Assembly: GCF_003003355.1 (NCBI RefSeq) | Contig: NZ_PVTQ01000002.1 | Location: 186,001-250,000, forward strand | Reading direction: 5' to 3' | DNA: 64,000 nt | Origin: Donghicola tyrosinivorans | Lineage (GTDB): Bacteria > Pseudomonadota > Alphaproteobacteria > Rhodobacterales > Rhodobacteraceae | Shown: positions 53,999-63,490 of the stretch, in pieces | Layout of the letters: every line of letters starts with the position of its first letter | Position numbering within the stretch: position 1 is the first letter of the stretch | Program-made: the position numbers and the translations under genes | The notes under the pieces: generated by a model | The model's input: the letters and a program-made list of their open reading frames with translations, nothing else | The model's database searches: none | Told to the model about the DNA's origin: nothing

Positions 53999-54351
53999 AC
54001 GGACGGATGCGCTATGAGGCGGGTCTCGCAGCTGAAAATGTTGTTGCGGACCAATATCGCGATCAAGGCTATGACATTCTTGCCCGTCGCTGGCGCGGTC
54101 GTGCCGGCGAAATTGATATTGTCGCCAAAAGGGACGATGGTTTGGTGTTCATTGAGGTGAAGGCATCGAAAACCCACGATCAGGCAGCGCAGGCATTAGG
54201 CTATCGACAGCAACGCCGCCTTCTGTCGGCTGCAGAAGAATTTGCGGGGACACAGCCTGACGGGCTGCTTTCTCAAATGCGTGTCGATGTGGCTTTGATG
54301 GACCGTAGCGGTCAGGTCAGTATCCTTGAGAATGCGCTAATGGCGGCCTGA
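53995..54351 (+). CDS. UPF0102 family protein (YraN-like)
   Basis: 118 residues with a restriction-endonuclease-like fold: [38 protein letters not shown], then VFIEVKAS, the E...D...ExK catalytic pattern. The role is unknown, probably a nuclease in DNA metabolism. It overlaps rsmI, a very common pairing. Confidence 0.9.
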   Translation: MNGRMRYEAGLAAENVVADQYRDQGYDILARRWRGRAGEIDIVAKRDDGLVFIEVKASKTHDQAAQALGYRQQRRLLSAAEEFAGTQPDGLLSQMRVDVALMDRSGQVSILENALMAA

Positions 54352-54410
54352 ACCATTGCACTGGGGCCTCTTGCACGCCATGTATCATGGCAAACCTGCA
54401 GGAGATTTCG

Positions 54411-55352
54411 ATGGCTCTGAAGATTGCCTTCATGATGGACCCGATCGGTCCGATCAATATTGACGCCGATAGCACATTCCGTCTGGCTGAAGAGGCGCAG
54501 GCCCGTGGGCATGAGCTGTTCTATTACACTCCGGACAACATGTATTACCGTGAGGGTCATGTTTTTGCACGAATGTCGTCGCTGACCGTGCGTCGGGTGA
54601 AAGGTGATCACTTTGAGCTTGGCGAAGAGAAAGAGGTCAATCTAGCGGATCTGGATGTGGTCTGGCTGCGTCAGGATCCGCCCTTTGACATGCACTATAT
54701 CACCACGACGCACCTGTTAGAGCGTGTCCACCCTGATACGCTGGTGGTGAATGACCCCTTCTGGGTGCGTAATTGCCCCGAGAAATTGATGGTGCTGGAT
54801 TTCCCGGAACTGACGCCGCCGACGATCATCGCCCGTGATCTGAAAGCCTTGCGCGATTTCAAGGAAAACCATGGTGATGTGATCCTCAAGCCGCTTTATG
54901 GCAACGGCGGGGCGGGCGTGTTCAAGCTGACCCGTGATGATCGCAATCTGGCCTCGCTTTTCGAAACCTTCACCGGCTTTTCGCGTGAGCCGCTGATTGT
55001 GCAGAAATTCCTGCCTGCCGTGTCCAAAGGCGACAAGCGCGTGATACTGGTGGATGGTGAGCCTGTTGGCGCGATCAACCGCGTACCTGCTGCTGGCGAG
55101 ACCCGCAGCAACATGCATGTTGGCGGCCGGCCGGAAAAAGTCGGCCTGACAGAGCGCGATCTTGAAATCTGCGCCACCATCGGCCCCCGCCTGAAAGAGC
55201 GTGGTCTGGTCTTTGTGGGGATTGACGTCATTGGCGATTGGCTGACCGAGATCAACGTGACCTCGCCCACCGGAATTCAAGAGCTAGAGCGGTTTGACGG
55301 GGTCAATATCGCCGAGAAAATCTGGCAGGCGATCGAAGCAAAGCGTTCATGA
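54411..55352 (+). CDS. gshB: Glutathione synthetase
   Basis: 313 residues, ATP-grasp enzyme that joins gamma-glutamylcysteine and glycine. It has [23 protein letters not shown] at the start, the nucleotide-binding [18 protein letters not shown] and the substrate loop [11 protein letters not shown]. The start is at MALKI with GGAG 6 nt upstream. It runs 6 nt into the convergent comM-like gene. Confidence 0.95.
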   Translation: MALKIAFMMDPIGPINIDADSTFRLAEEAQARGHELFYYTPDNMYYREGHVFARMSSLTVRRVKGDHFELGEEKEVNLADLDVVWLRQDPPFDMHYITTTHLLERVHPDTLVVNDPFWVRNCPEKLMVLDFPELTPPTIIARDLKALRDFKENHGDVILKPLYGNGGAGVFKLTRDDRNLASLFETFTGFSREPLIVQKFLPAVSKGDKRVILVDGEPVGAINRVPAAGETRSNMHVGGRPEKVGLTERDLEICATIGPRLKERGLVFVGIDVIGDWLTEINVTSPTGIQELERFDGVNIAEKIWQAIEAKRS

Positions 55353-56867
55353 CTTGCGCGTGGGGGACAGGGTCAACCTGAACCCCGCGGCTTCGGCGAT
55401 GTGGTGGCGCTCCACATGGTCCGCGCCTTCCAGATCGGCGATTGTCCGTGCCACCCGCAAGATGCGGTGATAGCCACGGGCAGACAGGCCGATCTTTTCG
55501 GCAACCTTTGAAATCAGCGCCTGCCCTGCATCGTCAGGTCGGGCGATTTCTTCCAAGAGTTGGCCCTCGCAGTCCGCGTTACTGCGCGTGTGATCAATGG
55601 CCTCATAGCGACGTTTCTGGATGTCATGGGCCGCACTGACCCGTGCGGCTACGTCGCCAGAGGTCTCGCCCGAGGCAGGCATTCCCAGATCAGTGTAGGA
55701 CACAGGCGGAACTTCGACCCGTAGATCGAACCGATCCATCAAGGGGCCGCTGATTTTTCCCAAATAATCGGCGCCACAAGCGGGCGCGCGCGAACAGGCG
55801 CGATCGGCCTCAGGCAGGTATCCGCAGCGGCAAGGGTTGGCGGCTGCGATCAGGGTCACGCGGCTGGGGTAGCGCACGTGGGCGTTGGCGCGGGCCACCA
55901 TGACGCTGCCTGTCTCTAGGGGCTGGCGCAGGGTCTCCAGCACCGAGCGGGCGAATTCGGGCAACTCATCCAGAAACAGAACGCCGTTGTGGGCAAGGCT
56001 GATCTCGCCCGGACCGGCGCTGCGGCCACCGCCGACAATTGCCGCCTTGGAGGCCGTGTGGTGCGGTTCGCGGAAGGGGCGGGCGCGGGAGATGCCACCA
56101 TGATCCAGCAGTCCCGCGACCGAATGGATCATGCTGGTCTCGAGCGCTTCGGGCGCAGTGAGGGGCGGTAGAATGCCGGGCATTCGCGCGGCCAACATGG
56201 ATTTGCCAGAGCCGGGGGTGCCCATCATGAACAGGTGGTGGCGTCCTGCGGCAGCAATCTCTAAAGCGCGCTTTGCACGTTCCTGTCCTTTCACATCGCG
56301 CAAACACAGATGCTGTGAAGGATGGGTCGCATCGCCCGGCGTGGCAGGGGGCAGTAGGCCTTGTCCGGTGTAGTGCCTTAATATTGTTGCCAAATCACGG
56401 GCTGCGATCACCTCGGCGTTGCCGACCCATGCCGCTTCCGAGCCGCAGGCGGCGGGGCAAAGCAGAGACTTGTCCTCCTCGGCTGCGGTCATGGCGGCGG
56501 GCAGGGCACCCGGTACTGGGATCAGGCTGCCGTCCAACGACAGTTCGCCCAAAGCAACGGTGCTTTCTGCGGCGTCAGATGGGATGATTTCCAATGCGGC
56601 CAAAAGAGCCAAGGCGATGGGGAGGTCGAAGTGCGACCCCTCTTTCGGCAAGTCCGCGGGTGAGAGATTCACGCTGATCCGTTTTGAGGGCAGGGCCACT
56701 GCTAGGGCGGACATGGCTGCCCGCACCCGTTCACGCGCCTCCGAGACTGCTTTGTCCGGCAGGCCAACGACTGAAAACGCGGGCAGGCCGGGTGTGACGG
56801 CGCATTGCACCTCAACCAGACGGGCGGTGACCCCTTCGAAAGCGACTGTGAAAACCCGACTGATCAT
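55347..56867 (-). CDS. comM: YifB/ComM family Mg-chelatase-like AAA ATPase
   Basis: 506 residues. An N-terminal Lon-like domain ([25 protein letters not shown]) is followed by the AAA+ domain with Walker A GTPGSGKS and the zinc-like [10 protein letters not shown] block, then a C-terminal Mg-chelatase domain. ComM is a branch-migration helicase that helps integrate DNA during transformation. The stop overlaps gshB by 6 nt on the other strand. Confidence 0.92.
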   Translation of the reverse strand: MISRVFTVAFEGVTARLVEVQCAVTPGLPAFSVVGLPDKAVSEARERVRAAMSALAVALPSKRISVNLSPADLPKEGSHFDLPIALALLAALEIIPSDAAESTVALGELSLDGSLIPVPGALPAAMTAAEEDKSLLCPAACGSEAAWVGNAEVIAARDLATILRHYTGQGLLPPATPGDATHPSQHLCLRDVKGQERAKRALEIAAAGRHHLFMMGTPGSGKSMLAARMPGILPPLTAPEALETSMIHSVAGLLDHGGISRARPFREPHHTASKAAIVGGGRSAGPGEISLAHNGVLFLDELPEFARSVLETLRQPLETGSVMVARANAHVRYPSRVTLIAAANPCRCGYLPEADRACSRAPACGADYLGKISGPLMDRFDLRVEVPPVSYTDLGMPASGETSGDVAARVSAAHDIQKRRYEAIDHTRSNADCEGQLLEEIARPDDAGQALISKVAEKIGLSARGYHRILRVARTIADLEGADHVERHHIAEAAGFRLTLSPTRKS

Positions 56868-56915
56868 GCCCGCGCCCTTTTTCTTAAGGCTTAAGCAGGG
56901 ATGGTTGCCAAATGG

Positions 56916-57494
56916 TTAAAGGGCGGCAGGAAACTGGTTCACTGTGATTTCGTGAAACGCGCCGTCATAGTTGAATTGACTGACCGAGAGGGGGGCGATC
57001 ACTTGCGCAAGCGCGTCATAAGCGCTGATGTCCCGCGCCCGCTGAACGACGGTCAGGATCGGTCCCATATGCGCCACGACGATCAGTCCTTTGGGGTGAT
57101 GGGCCAGTAAATCAGTCAGCCTCTCATGGACCCGCTGTGAAAGTTGGTTCCAGCTCTCGCCCTCTGGCGGGGCGGTGTCGCCGGGCTGTTCGTAGTACTG
57201 CCGCAGGGCGCCGGGGGTGCTATCGTCAATCTCTGTCCAGCTGCGATCTTCCCATGCCCCCATGTGGATTTCCCGAAATTGGGCCGCATGGGGCAACCGG
57301 CGCCGCGCCCCTTGGATCGCGTCTGCCGTCTGCCGCGCCCGCAGCAGGTCGGACGAGATCACGGGCAGGTCTGGCAGAGCGCCCTTAAGCCCCGCGATAG
57401 CCTGTCGGTCGGACAGGTCGGCGGGCACATCCGTCCAACCAATCAGCTTTTTCACATGGGTTGGCCCGTGGCGGACCATGAAAAGTTGCGTCAC
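56916..57494 (-). CDS. Histidine phosphatase family protein (CobC / phosphoglycerate mutase-like)
   Basis: 192 residues with the catalytic RHG in FMVRHGPTH near the start and a second His in VVAHMGPILTV. The GTG start overlaps the cobU stop (GTGA), with AGGGAC upstream. Being coupled to cobU, it is likely alpha-ribazole phosphatase (CobC) in the last steps of cobalamin synthesis, but the family has many substrates. Confidence 0.8.
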   Translation of the reverse strand: MTQLFMVRHGPTHVKKLIGWTDVPADLSDRQAIAGLKGALPDLPVISSDLLRARQTADAIQGARRRLPHAAQFREIHMGAWEDRSWTEIDDSTPGALRQYYEQPGDTAPPEGESWNQLSQRVHERLTDLLAHHPKGLIVVAHMGPILTVVQRARDISAYDALAQVIAPLSVSQFNYDGAFHEITVNQFPAAL

Positions 57495-58015
57495 GGCAAT
57501 TGTCCCTTCAGCGTCAGTGGCAGGCCCGCGATGACGGTGACGACCAGATCGGCACGGGCGGCGAGGCGGCGGTTCAATCGCCCTTGGGCCTCGCGAAAGC
57601 GGCGGGCCAAGGCGTTTTCCGGCACGATGCCTGCGCCCACTTCGTTGGTGACGATGACCACGGGGCCTTTGGCGGCGGCAAGACCGGCGGTCAGGGCGGC
57701 CTCGGCGGCATCCAGATCGTGTTCGGCCAACAGATGATTGGTCAGCCACATGGTGGCGCAGTCCAGCAGGGCTACCTCATCCTCAGCCATTGTCCCAAGG
57801 GCAGTTTCGGGGTCCAGCGGCGTTTCCACCGTGCGCCAACCAGCGGCGGCGCGGGCGTCCTGATGGGCGCGGATTTTGGCACGCATCTCATCATCCCATG
57901 CCTGCGCGGTGGCTATATAGAGCCTGTGCGAAGATGCAGAAACGACGATTTCTTCAGCAAAATCAGACTTCCCTGAGGCGGCGCCTCCGATGACCACAGT
58001 TAGGGGGGGCAACAT
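57491..58015 (-). CDS. cobU: Adenosylcobinamide kinase / adenosylcobinamide-phosphate guanylyltransferase
   Basis: 174 residues with a P-loop GGAASGKS (10-17), the RLYIATAQAWDDEM block and VTNEVGAGIVPE, typical of CobU/CobP. It phosphorylates adenosylcobinamide and adds GMP in cobalamin assembly. Cobalamin is needed by the ethylmalonyl-CoA mutase in this window. It overlaps the phosphatase gene. Confidence 0.93.
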   Translation of the reverse strand: MLPPLTVVIGGAASGKSDFAEEIVVSASSHRLYIATAQAWDDEMRAKIRAHQDARAAAGWRTVETPLDPETALGTMAEDEVALLDCATMWLTNHLLAEHDLDAAEAALTAGLAAAKGPVVIVTNEVGAGIVPENALARRFREAQGRLNRRLAARADLVVTVIAGLPLTLKGQLP

Positions 58016-58101
58016 TTTTTCACCTCATAGTGAACTAAACCGGACCCTCGTGCGTAGACCCTACATCAACACAATGAGACGCCCGTCATCGGTGCGATAA
58101 C

Positions 58102-58995
58102 ATGGGAGTAGCACATATGGCTCTGGATGCCCAAGTGGACAAGACACTGTCTCGCGCTGCCATGAAGGCAGAACTGCTGGATGCTGAAACCGAATTGGCG
58201 CTGGCCTATGCGTGGCGCGATCATCGGGATGAAGCGGCGCTGCACCGGCTGATTACGGCCTACATGCGTCTGGCGATCTCGATGGCGGCGAAGTTCCGGC
58301 GTTATGGTGCGCCCATGAATGACCTGATCCAAGAAGCGGGTCTGGGCCTGATGAAAGCGGCTGAAAAATTCGACCCTGATCGCGGTGTGCGGTTTTCGAC
58401 CTATGCTGTGTGGTGGATCAAGGCCTCGGTCCAGGACTATGTGATGCGCAATTGGTCGATGGTGCGGACCGGCTCGACCAGCAGTCAGAAGTCTCTGTTC
58501 TTCAACATGCGCCGTGTGCAGGCCCGTCTGGAGCGAGAGGCGCAGGCTGATGGGATCGAATTGGACCGTCACCAGTTGCACGAAAAGATCGCCCATGAGG
58601 TCGGTGTGCCTTTGAATGACGTGATCATGATGGAGGCGCGTTTGTCGGGGAATGATTTTTCCCTGAACGCGACGCAATCCAGCGATGAAGATGGTCGCGA
58701 ATGGATCGACAGCCTTGAGGATGTTGGCGAGCAGGCAGAGCATACCGTCGCCCATCAGCACGATATGGCGCGTCTGCGCGGTTGGCTGCTAAGCGCGATG
58801 GGGGCGCTGAACGAGCGCGAGCGATTTATCATTCGCGAACGGAAGTTGGTTGATGAACCCCGCACGCTGGAAAGTCTTGGCCAAGAGTTGGGCTTGTCGA
58901 AAGAGCGGGTGCGCCAGCTTGAGGCCGCAGCCTTCCAGAAAATGCGCAAAACTCTTGAGAACGAAAGCAAAGAGGTTCATGCGTTCTTGGTATGA
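58102..58995 (+). CDS. rpoH2: RNA polymerase sigma-32 factor, RpoH2 type
   Basis: 297 residues. Region 2 has FDPDRGVRFSTYAVWWIKASVQDYVMRNWS; the RpoH box is QKSLFFNMRR; region 4 has GLSKERVRQLEAAA. The start ALDAQVDKTLSRAAMKAELLDAETELALAYAWRD is like RpoHII of Rhodobacter sphaeroides rather than RpoHI. That factor serves the singlet oxygen response there, under the ECF factor RpoE. A possible TGAACT-N18-TAGACC element lies at 58031-58060. The stop overlaps the next gene. Confidence 0.9.
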   Translation: MGVAHMALDAQVDKTLSRAAMKAELLDAETELALAYAWRDHRDEAALHRLITAYMRLAISMAAKFRRYGAPMNDLIQEAGLGLMKAAEKFDPDRGVRFSTYAVWWIKASVQDYVMRNWSMVRTGSTSSQKSLFFNMRRVQARLEREAQADGIELDRHQLHEKIAHEVGVPLNDVIMMEARLSGNDFSLNATQSSDEDGREWIDSLEDVGEQAEHTVAHQHDMARLRGWLLSAMGALNERERFIIRERKLVDEPRTLESLGQELGLSKERVRQLEAAAFQKMRKTLENESKEVHAFLV

Positions 58996-59798
58996 GAACA
59001 CCAGCTTTTCTTCTTGTTTGCCTTGTCGCTCTGCCCGCCCACGGGGCGCAGATTGATGACATCACGGACCTGCCCGACGGGCAGGTCTTTGTATTAGGCG
59101 AATACCACGATTCCGCCATCCAGCACCTGAACCAAGCGCGGGCCATCAGGGCAATTTCGCCCGCTGCCGTGGTGTTTGAACAGTTGACGCCCGATGTTGC
59201 GGCCAAGCTTACCGCTGAGGATCGCGTATCGCCTGAGCAGCTGGAAAAGGTGACCGGTTGGGCCGACAGCGGCTGGCCCTCGATGGACATTTATTGGCCG
59301 GTCTTTGAGGCCGTGGGGCAGGCGGCAATCTATGGCGCTTGGGTCCAGCGTGAGGATTTGCGCGCCTCGGTCGGACAGGGGGCTGCGGCGGTCTTCGGGC
59401 CAGAGGCGGCGCGGTTCGGTCTGGATCAGAGCTTGCCTGAAGATCAGCAAGAAATCCGTGAGGCCGAGCAGATGGAGGCCCACTGTAACGCCATGCCAGC
59501 CGAGATGATGGGCGGGATGGTCGAAAGCCAGCGTCTGCGCGATGCGGCTTTGGCGCAGGCGGCGTTGACTGCGCTTGAAGATACCGGCGGGCCTGTGGCG
59601 GTGATTACCGGCAATGGTCACGCCCGTAATGATTGGGGAATGCCTTATCTGCTTGGTCTTGCAGCGCCCGATGTGCGGGTGATTTCGGTCGGGCAGTTGG
59701 AGCAGGCGCCGGATGATCAGCCCCCTTATGATCTGTGGCTGGTCACTGCGCCGACCGAGCGCGACGATCCTTGTACCACCTTTGGCACGCAGGAGTGA
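58992..59798 (+). CDS. ChaN-like haem-binding uptake protein (DUF399 / Tiki superfamily)
   Basis: 268 residues. A signal peptide (about 1-18, ending AHGA) leads into a ChaN-like domain with FVLGEYHDSAIQH, VVFEQLTPD and ITGNGHARNDWGMP, the conserved E/H residues of the EreA/ChaN/Tiki superfamily. Some members bind haem in iron uptake. The ATG overlaps the rpoH2 stop by 4 nt, so the gene should follow rpoH2 expression. Confidence 0.82.
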   Translation: MRTPAFLLVCLVALPAHGAQIDDITDLPDGQVFVLGEYHDSAIQHLNQARAIRAISPAAVVFEQLTPDVAAKLTAEDRVSPEQLEKVTGWADSGWPSMDIYWPVFEAVGQAAIYGAWVQREDLRASVGQGAAAVFGPEAARFGLDQSLPEDQQEIREAEQMEAHCNAMPAEMMGGMVESQRLRDAALAQAALTALEDTGGPVAVITGNGHARNDWGMPYLLGLAAPDVRVISVGQLEQAPDDQPPYDLWLVTAPTERDDPCTTFGTQE

Positions 59799-59855
59799 TT
59801 GCGCTTTTCCCTGTCGGTCTTTACCAGTTGTGTAAGGACCTGAGGAGGTGGCGCT

Positions 59856-61049
59856 ATGCTGGCTGGCAAACGCATTCTGCTGATCATCGGGGGCGGGATC
59901 GCCGCCTACAAATGCCTTGAGCTGATCCGCCTGTTGCGCGGTGACGGGGCTCATGTGACGCCTGTTATGACCAAGGCAGCGGCAGAGTTTGTGACGCCTT
60001 TGTCGGTCTCGGCCTTGGCGGGCGAAAAGGCGATGACCGATTTGTTCGATCTGACCGAAGAGGCAGAGATGGGGCATATCCAGCTGTCCCGCAGCGCCGA
60101 TCTGGTGGTTGTGGCCCCTGTTACGGCGGACCTGATGGCCAAGATGGCGGGCGGTCACGCGAATGATCTGGCCTCGACCCTGCTGATGGCGACGGATACG
60201 CCGGTTCTGGTGGCCCCTGCCATGAATGTGCGCATGTGGGAACACCCCGCAACCCAGCGCAATCTGGCGACAATGAAGGCGGACGGTATCCGCTTTGTCG
60301 GTCCTGATGAGGGCGATATGGCCTGCGGTGAATACGGGCCGGGCCGCATGGCAGAACCCGCCGCGATATTCAAAGCCATCAAGGATGCGCTGATTGACGG
60401 GCCGTTGAAGGGCCAGCATGTGCTGGTGACCTCTGGCCCAACTCATGAACCGATTGACCCCGTGCGCTACATTGCCAACCGCTCGTCCGGTGCGCAGGGC
60501 ACTGCCATTGCCGAGGCGCTGATGCGTCTGGGGGCAGAGGTGACCTTTGTGACGGGACCGGCCTCGGTTCCGGCGCCTTTGGGGGCACGGGTGATCCGTG
60601 TGGAAACCGCTGATCAGATGTTGCGTGCCGTAGAAAAGGCGCTGCCTGTGGATGCGGCGGTCTTTGCGGCGGCTGTGGCCGATTGGCGTGTGGCGGGCGC
60701 TTCGAACAGCAAGATCAAGAAGCAGGCGGGCAAATTGCCAACGCTGGAGTTCGCCGAGAACCCCGACATTCTGGCCCGCGTGTCGCAAATGAGCGAAGGG
60801 CGGCCCAAGCTGGTGGTGGGCTTTGCCGCCGAGACCGATGACGTGATCGCAAATGCAACGGCAAAGCGGGTCCGCAAGGGGTGTGACTGGATCGTTGCCA
60901 ACGACGTGCGCCCAGAAACCGGCATTATGGGCGGTCAGGAAAATAAGGTGACCGTGGTCAAGGCCGATAGCGCAGAGGACTGGCCCCGTATGTCCAAGAC
61001 AGACGTGTCGGATCGTCTGGCCGCCGAGATAGCAGCCGCGCTGGCGTGA
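59856..61049 (+). CDS. coaBC: Bifunctional phosphopantothenoylcysteine decarboxylase / synthase
   Basis: 397 residues. The N-terminal CoaC flavoprotein domain has GGGIAAYKCLELIRLL, the active His in MGHIQLSRSAD and the Cys in GDMACGEYGPGRM. The C-terminal CoaB domain has TSGPTHEPIDPVRYIANRSSG and the SKIKKQ lysines. It makes 4'-phosphopantetheine for coenzyme A. Start ATG with GAGGAGG upstream. It converges with a response regulator gene 4 nt away. Confidence 0.96.
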   Translation: MLAGKRILLIIGGGIAAYKCLELIRLLRGDGAHVTPVMTKAAAEFVTPLSVSALAGEKAMTDLFDLTEEAEMGHIQLSRSADLVVVAPVTADLMAKMAGGHANDLASTLLMATDTPVLVAPAMNVRMWEHPATQRNLATMKADGIRFVGPDEGDMACGEYGPGRMAEPAAIFKAIKDALIDGPLKGQHVLVTSGPTHEPIDPVRYIANRSSGAQGTAIAEALMRLGAEVTFVTGPASVPAPLGARVIRVETADQMLRAVEKALPVDAAVFAAAVADWRVAGASNSKIKKQAGKLPTLEFAENPDILARVSQMSEGRPKLVVGFAAETDDVIANATAKRVRKGCDWIVANDVRPETGIMGGQENKVTVVKADSAEDWPRMSKTDVSDRLAAEIAAALA

Positions 61050-61053
61050 TAAA

Positions 61054-61482
61054 TTAGGGCAGTTTGACCGTTTCGATATAGGCGCGCATCAGAGAGATGA
61101 TCCGCTCCATGCCTTCGTCGATTTCGGCTTTGCGCAGGTACCCAGAGATGCCCATACGGTAGCTTTGGTCGATATCCCGCTCTTCATCCGAGGTGGATAG
61201 GATGAAAACTGGCGTTTTCATCAGGTCGGGATCTTTGCGCATTACGTCCAGAGTCTCAAATCCGTCAAGGACGGGCATGTTCAGGTCCAGAAGCACCACA
61301 AATGCGGTGTCTGTCTCTGCTTTCATAAGTTCGATCGCTTCGTTCCCGTTGGCTGCATAAGCCACCGGAACCTCAAGCCCATGTTCAGCAAGGGCGCGCA
61401 GGATGATTTCACGGTCTATTTCGTCATCATCTACGACTAATAAAGTAGCTTTGGATGTTTGTTTGGGAAACAGAGCATTCAT
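61054..61482 (-). CDS. Single-domain response regulator
   Basis: 142 residues, one receiver domain only. The acidic pocket DDDE follows LLVV, the phosphorylation Asp is in VLLDLNMPVLDG and the conserved Lys is in YLRKAE. No output domain and no kinase gene lie nearby, so it probably works in a phosphorelay or by binding a partner, like Rcp1-type regulators. It is divergent from the second receiver gene with a long spacer. Confidence 0.88.
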   Translation of the reverse strand: MNALFPKQTSKATLLVVDDDEIDREIILRALAEHGLEVPVAYAANGNEAIELMKAETDTAFVVLLDLNMPVLDGFETLDVMRKDPDLMKTPVFILSTSDEERDIDQSYRMGISGYLRKAEIDEGMERIISLMRAYIETVKLP

Positions 61483-61873
61483 TCCATGAACCTAAAAAAA
61501 AACATCCTTACAGATGGGCGGTCATTTTAGCGCTACTATACTGACAAGCGCAAATTTGTGGGGTGCGACGTCGTGCAAAACTGCAAGACGCATCTTGCCT
61601 GTTTAATCGATTTCCGCAGCGGAGGAAGTACACATCTAAGCAAATGCCGTCTTGCTTGTATTAAAAGATAGGAAAATAAGGCGCTTTGACATATAATATG
61701 TATTCAATAGTCAGTTTTGCATGGCGGAATGGATAATACCTAGTGATTTCTGCATGTGTTGAACTGCTGCTGAATGTCCCTTACGGTTAAGAGAGTTAAG
61801 GCATGCGTGCCTTTGGTTTGTCTTCTAGTGATTCATGGTTCGCACGCCAGAAACGCCCCCTTTGGAGACTTGT
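61483..61873. other. 391-base AT-richer spacer between two response regulator genes
   Basis: No gene is seen. The stretch is much more AT-rich than its surroundings. It holds a hairpin GCAAGA/TCTTGC (61583-61598) with a further CGTCTTGC at 61648-61655, and ACATA/TATGT around 61689-61701 next to a TTGACA and a TATAAT that overlap and cannot both serve one promoter. It must carry both divergent promoters. Confidence 0.5.
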
Positions 61874-62293
61874 ATGCACATCACCTTTATCGAAGATGAT
61901 GATCTTCACGCAGAAATCGTCACCCGCTGGCTGAAGTCGGCGGACACCTATTCCGTGGAGCGCTTCAAGTCACCAAGCGAATTCATGGAGGCTGCCAGCC
62001 AAGGCACACTACAGGTCCCGGATCTGGTGTTCGTTGACTATAATCTGGGCGAGATGACCGGTGATGAGTTTATCCGCGAAATGCGTAACCTGTCCGGCGA
62101 CGTTTCGGGCGCAGGTGTGGTCCTGTTCTCGGGACTGGATGAATTCTCGTTTTTGGAAATTCTCGAACAGGTGGAAGTCGATGGTTTCCTCATGAAGGAT
62201 GACCTGAGCCGTGAAAAATTGTTCATGGTCATCAAAGTCGCTGCACGCAGCGCGCAGGCTGTGCGTATGGCAGCGCGGGTCGGGGCGGCATAG
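61874..62293 (+). CDS. Single-domain response regulator
   Basis: 139 residues, one receiver domain. It has EDDD near the start, the phosphorylation Asp in VFVDYNLGEM and Lys in FLMKDD. The start is MHITF, with GGAG 7 nt upstream; the frame is open 13 codons earlier. It differs clearly from the receiver at 61.05 kb, so it is not a recent duplicate. No kinase is adjacent. Confidence 0.86.
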   Translation: MHITFIEDDDLHAEIVTRWLKSADTYSVERFKSPSEFMEAASQGTLQVPDLVFVDYNLGEMTGDEFIREMRNLSGDVSGAGVVLFSGLDEFSFLEILEQVEVDGFLMKDDLSREKLFMVIKVAARSAQAVRMAARVGAA

Positions 62294-62325
62294 TCCCCGG
62301 CCTTTTGCGCTGCCTTTCCCTTGGT

Positions 62326-63204
62326 TCAATCGCCGACAGGTTCTGGATAGGGCAGGGTAACGTTGGCCGGAATAACCAGCTGTTCGTTCTGCATCTTGAA
62401 TGCGGTTGAGACCCATTCAATGGCCAGTTGAACCACGCTATCATTGCGTCGGGTGCCATGGAAATAAGCCCAGACCGGATGCGAGACAGGTTCGAACTGG
62501 GTTAAGAGGCGCAAACCCCGTTGGCGCACTGCAAAGTCTTCGGTCAGTGTCGCAGCGAAGGGCAGCTTCTGGATAACATCTGCACAGAGCATTCCATCAT
62601 TCAGAACCATCTGCTCCGGGCCCATCACGGAGGCAACTTCTTCCTGTTGCGGATCTAGCGGCGGACAGTTCTCTAATCTGATCCAGCTTTTCAGATTGTT
62701 TTGGTGGGCGGCACCGCACCAGACAGCGGTTTTGACCGCGCCAACGCGTCGCTGCACAAGGTTACCTTCACCGAACTGAGTGGTGGTGATGAAGACGTCT
62801 GTTTCCCCAAAGCCAAGGCTGGCCGTACCAAAACGCAGGGTGAACACCACGTTAGGTATGGTTTCAAAAAGACTGGAGACCGCGCCCATCACGCGGGACT
62901 GCCGGATGACGCTATCACAGTTGATCCGCAACTCTCGTGGTGCGGTATCATCGTTGTTCTCTGTTTCCAGTTTTTGCAGAACTTCTTCGGTTTGGTTGGC
63001 CAGATCGGCCAGCGCATTGGCGAAGGAAGTCGGTTTCCACTTTTGTCCCTCTTTGGTGAAAAGAGGTGCGCCAAGTTCCTCTGAGAGGCCGTGAATCCGA
63101 CGCGAGACCGTGGCTACGTTGGTTTTAAGCGCATTTGCGGCACCGGACATGGTGCCATAGCGCTTTAAAGCCAAACAGTATTTCAGATCATCCCAATTGT
63201 GCAT
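62326..63204 (-). CDS. LysR-type transcriptional regulator
   Basis: 292 residues. The N-terminal winged helix is MHNWDDLKYCLALKRYGTMSGAANALKTNVATVSRRIHGLSEELG, followed by a substrate-binding-like domain that is rather divergent and lacks the usual strong LysR blocks. The target and ligand are unknown. It converges on the response regulator gene with 32 nt between. About 290 bases without a gene separate it from dut. Confidence 0.82.
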   Translation of the reverse strand: MHNWDDLKYCLALKRYGTMSGAANALKTNVATVSRRIHGLSEELGAPLFTKEGQKWKPTSFANALADLANQTEEVLQKLETENNDDTAPRELRINCDSVIRQSRVMGAVSSLFETIPNVVFTLRFGTASLGFGETDVFITTTQFGEGNLVQRRVGAVKTAVWCGAAHQNNLKSWIRLENCPPLDPQQEEVASVMGPEQMVLNDGMLCADVIQKLPFAATLTEDFAVRQRGLRLLTQFEPVSHPVWAYFHGTRRNDSVVQLAIEWVSTAFKMQNEQLVIPANVTLPYPEPVGD

Positions 63205-63490
63205 AATATCTCACAAGTGCTGTTTGGTTTCAGGGCGATCGGGGAAAACATGGCCGCATGAGTGAGAGGGCCAAAAGCACTGGGGACAAGGTAAACGAGA
63301 TACGCCCATAAGGTGTACCCTAGAGTAAATCTTGAGTATGTCTAACACAATATCAAAGGGCCGTGGTGCGGGATAGTCAGGTATTCCCTGTGCCCGCCAA
63401 TATTCGAGCCAGGCATATCCCGACGGTTCCGCTTGTAGTCGCCGCGTGGAACGCTAGGCTCTGCTCCATCATTTTCAGCTAGGAGAGCTT

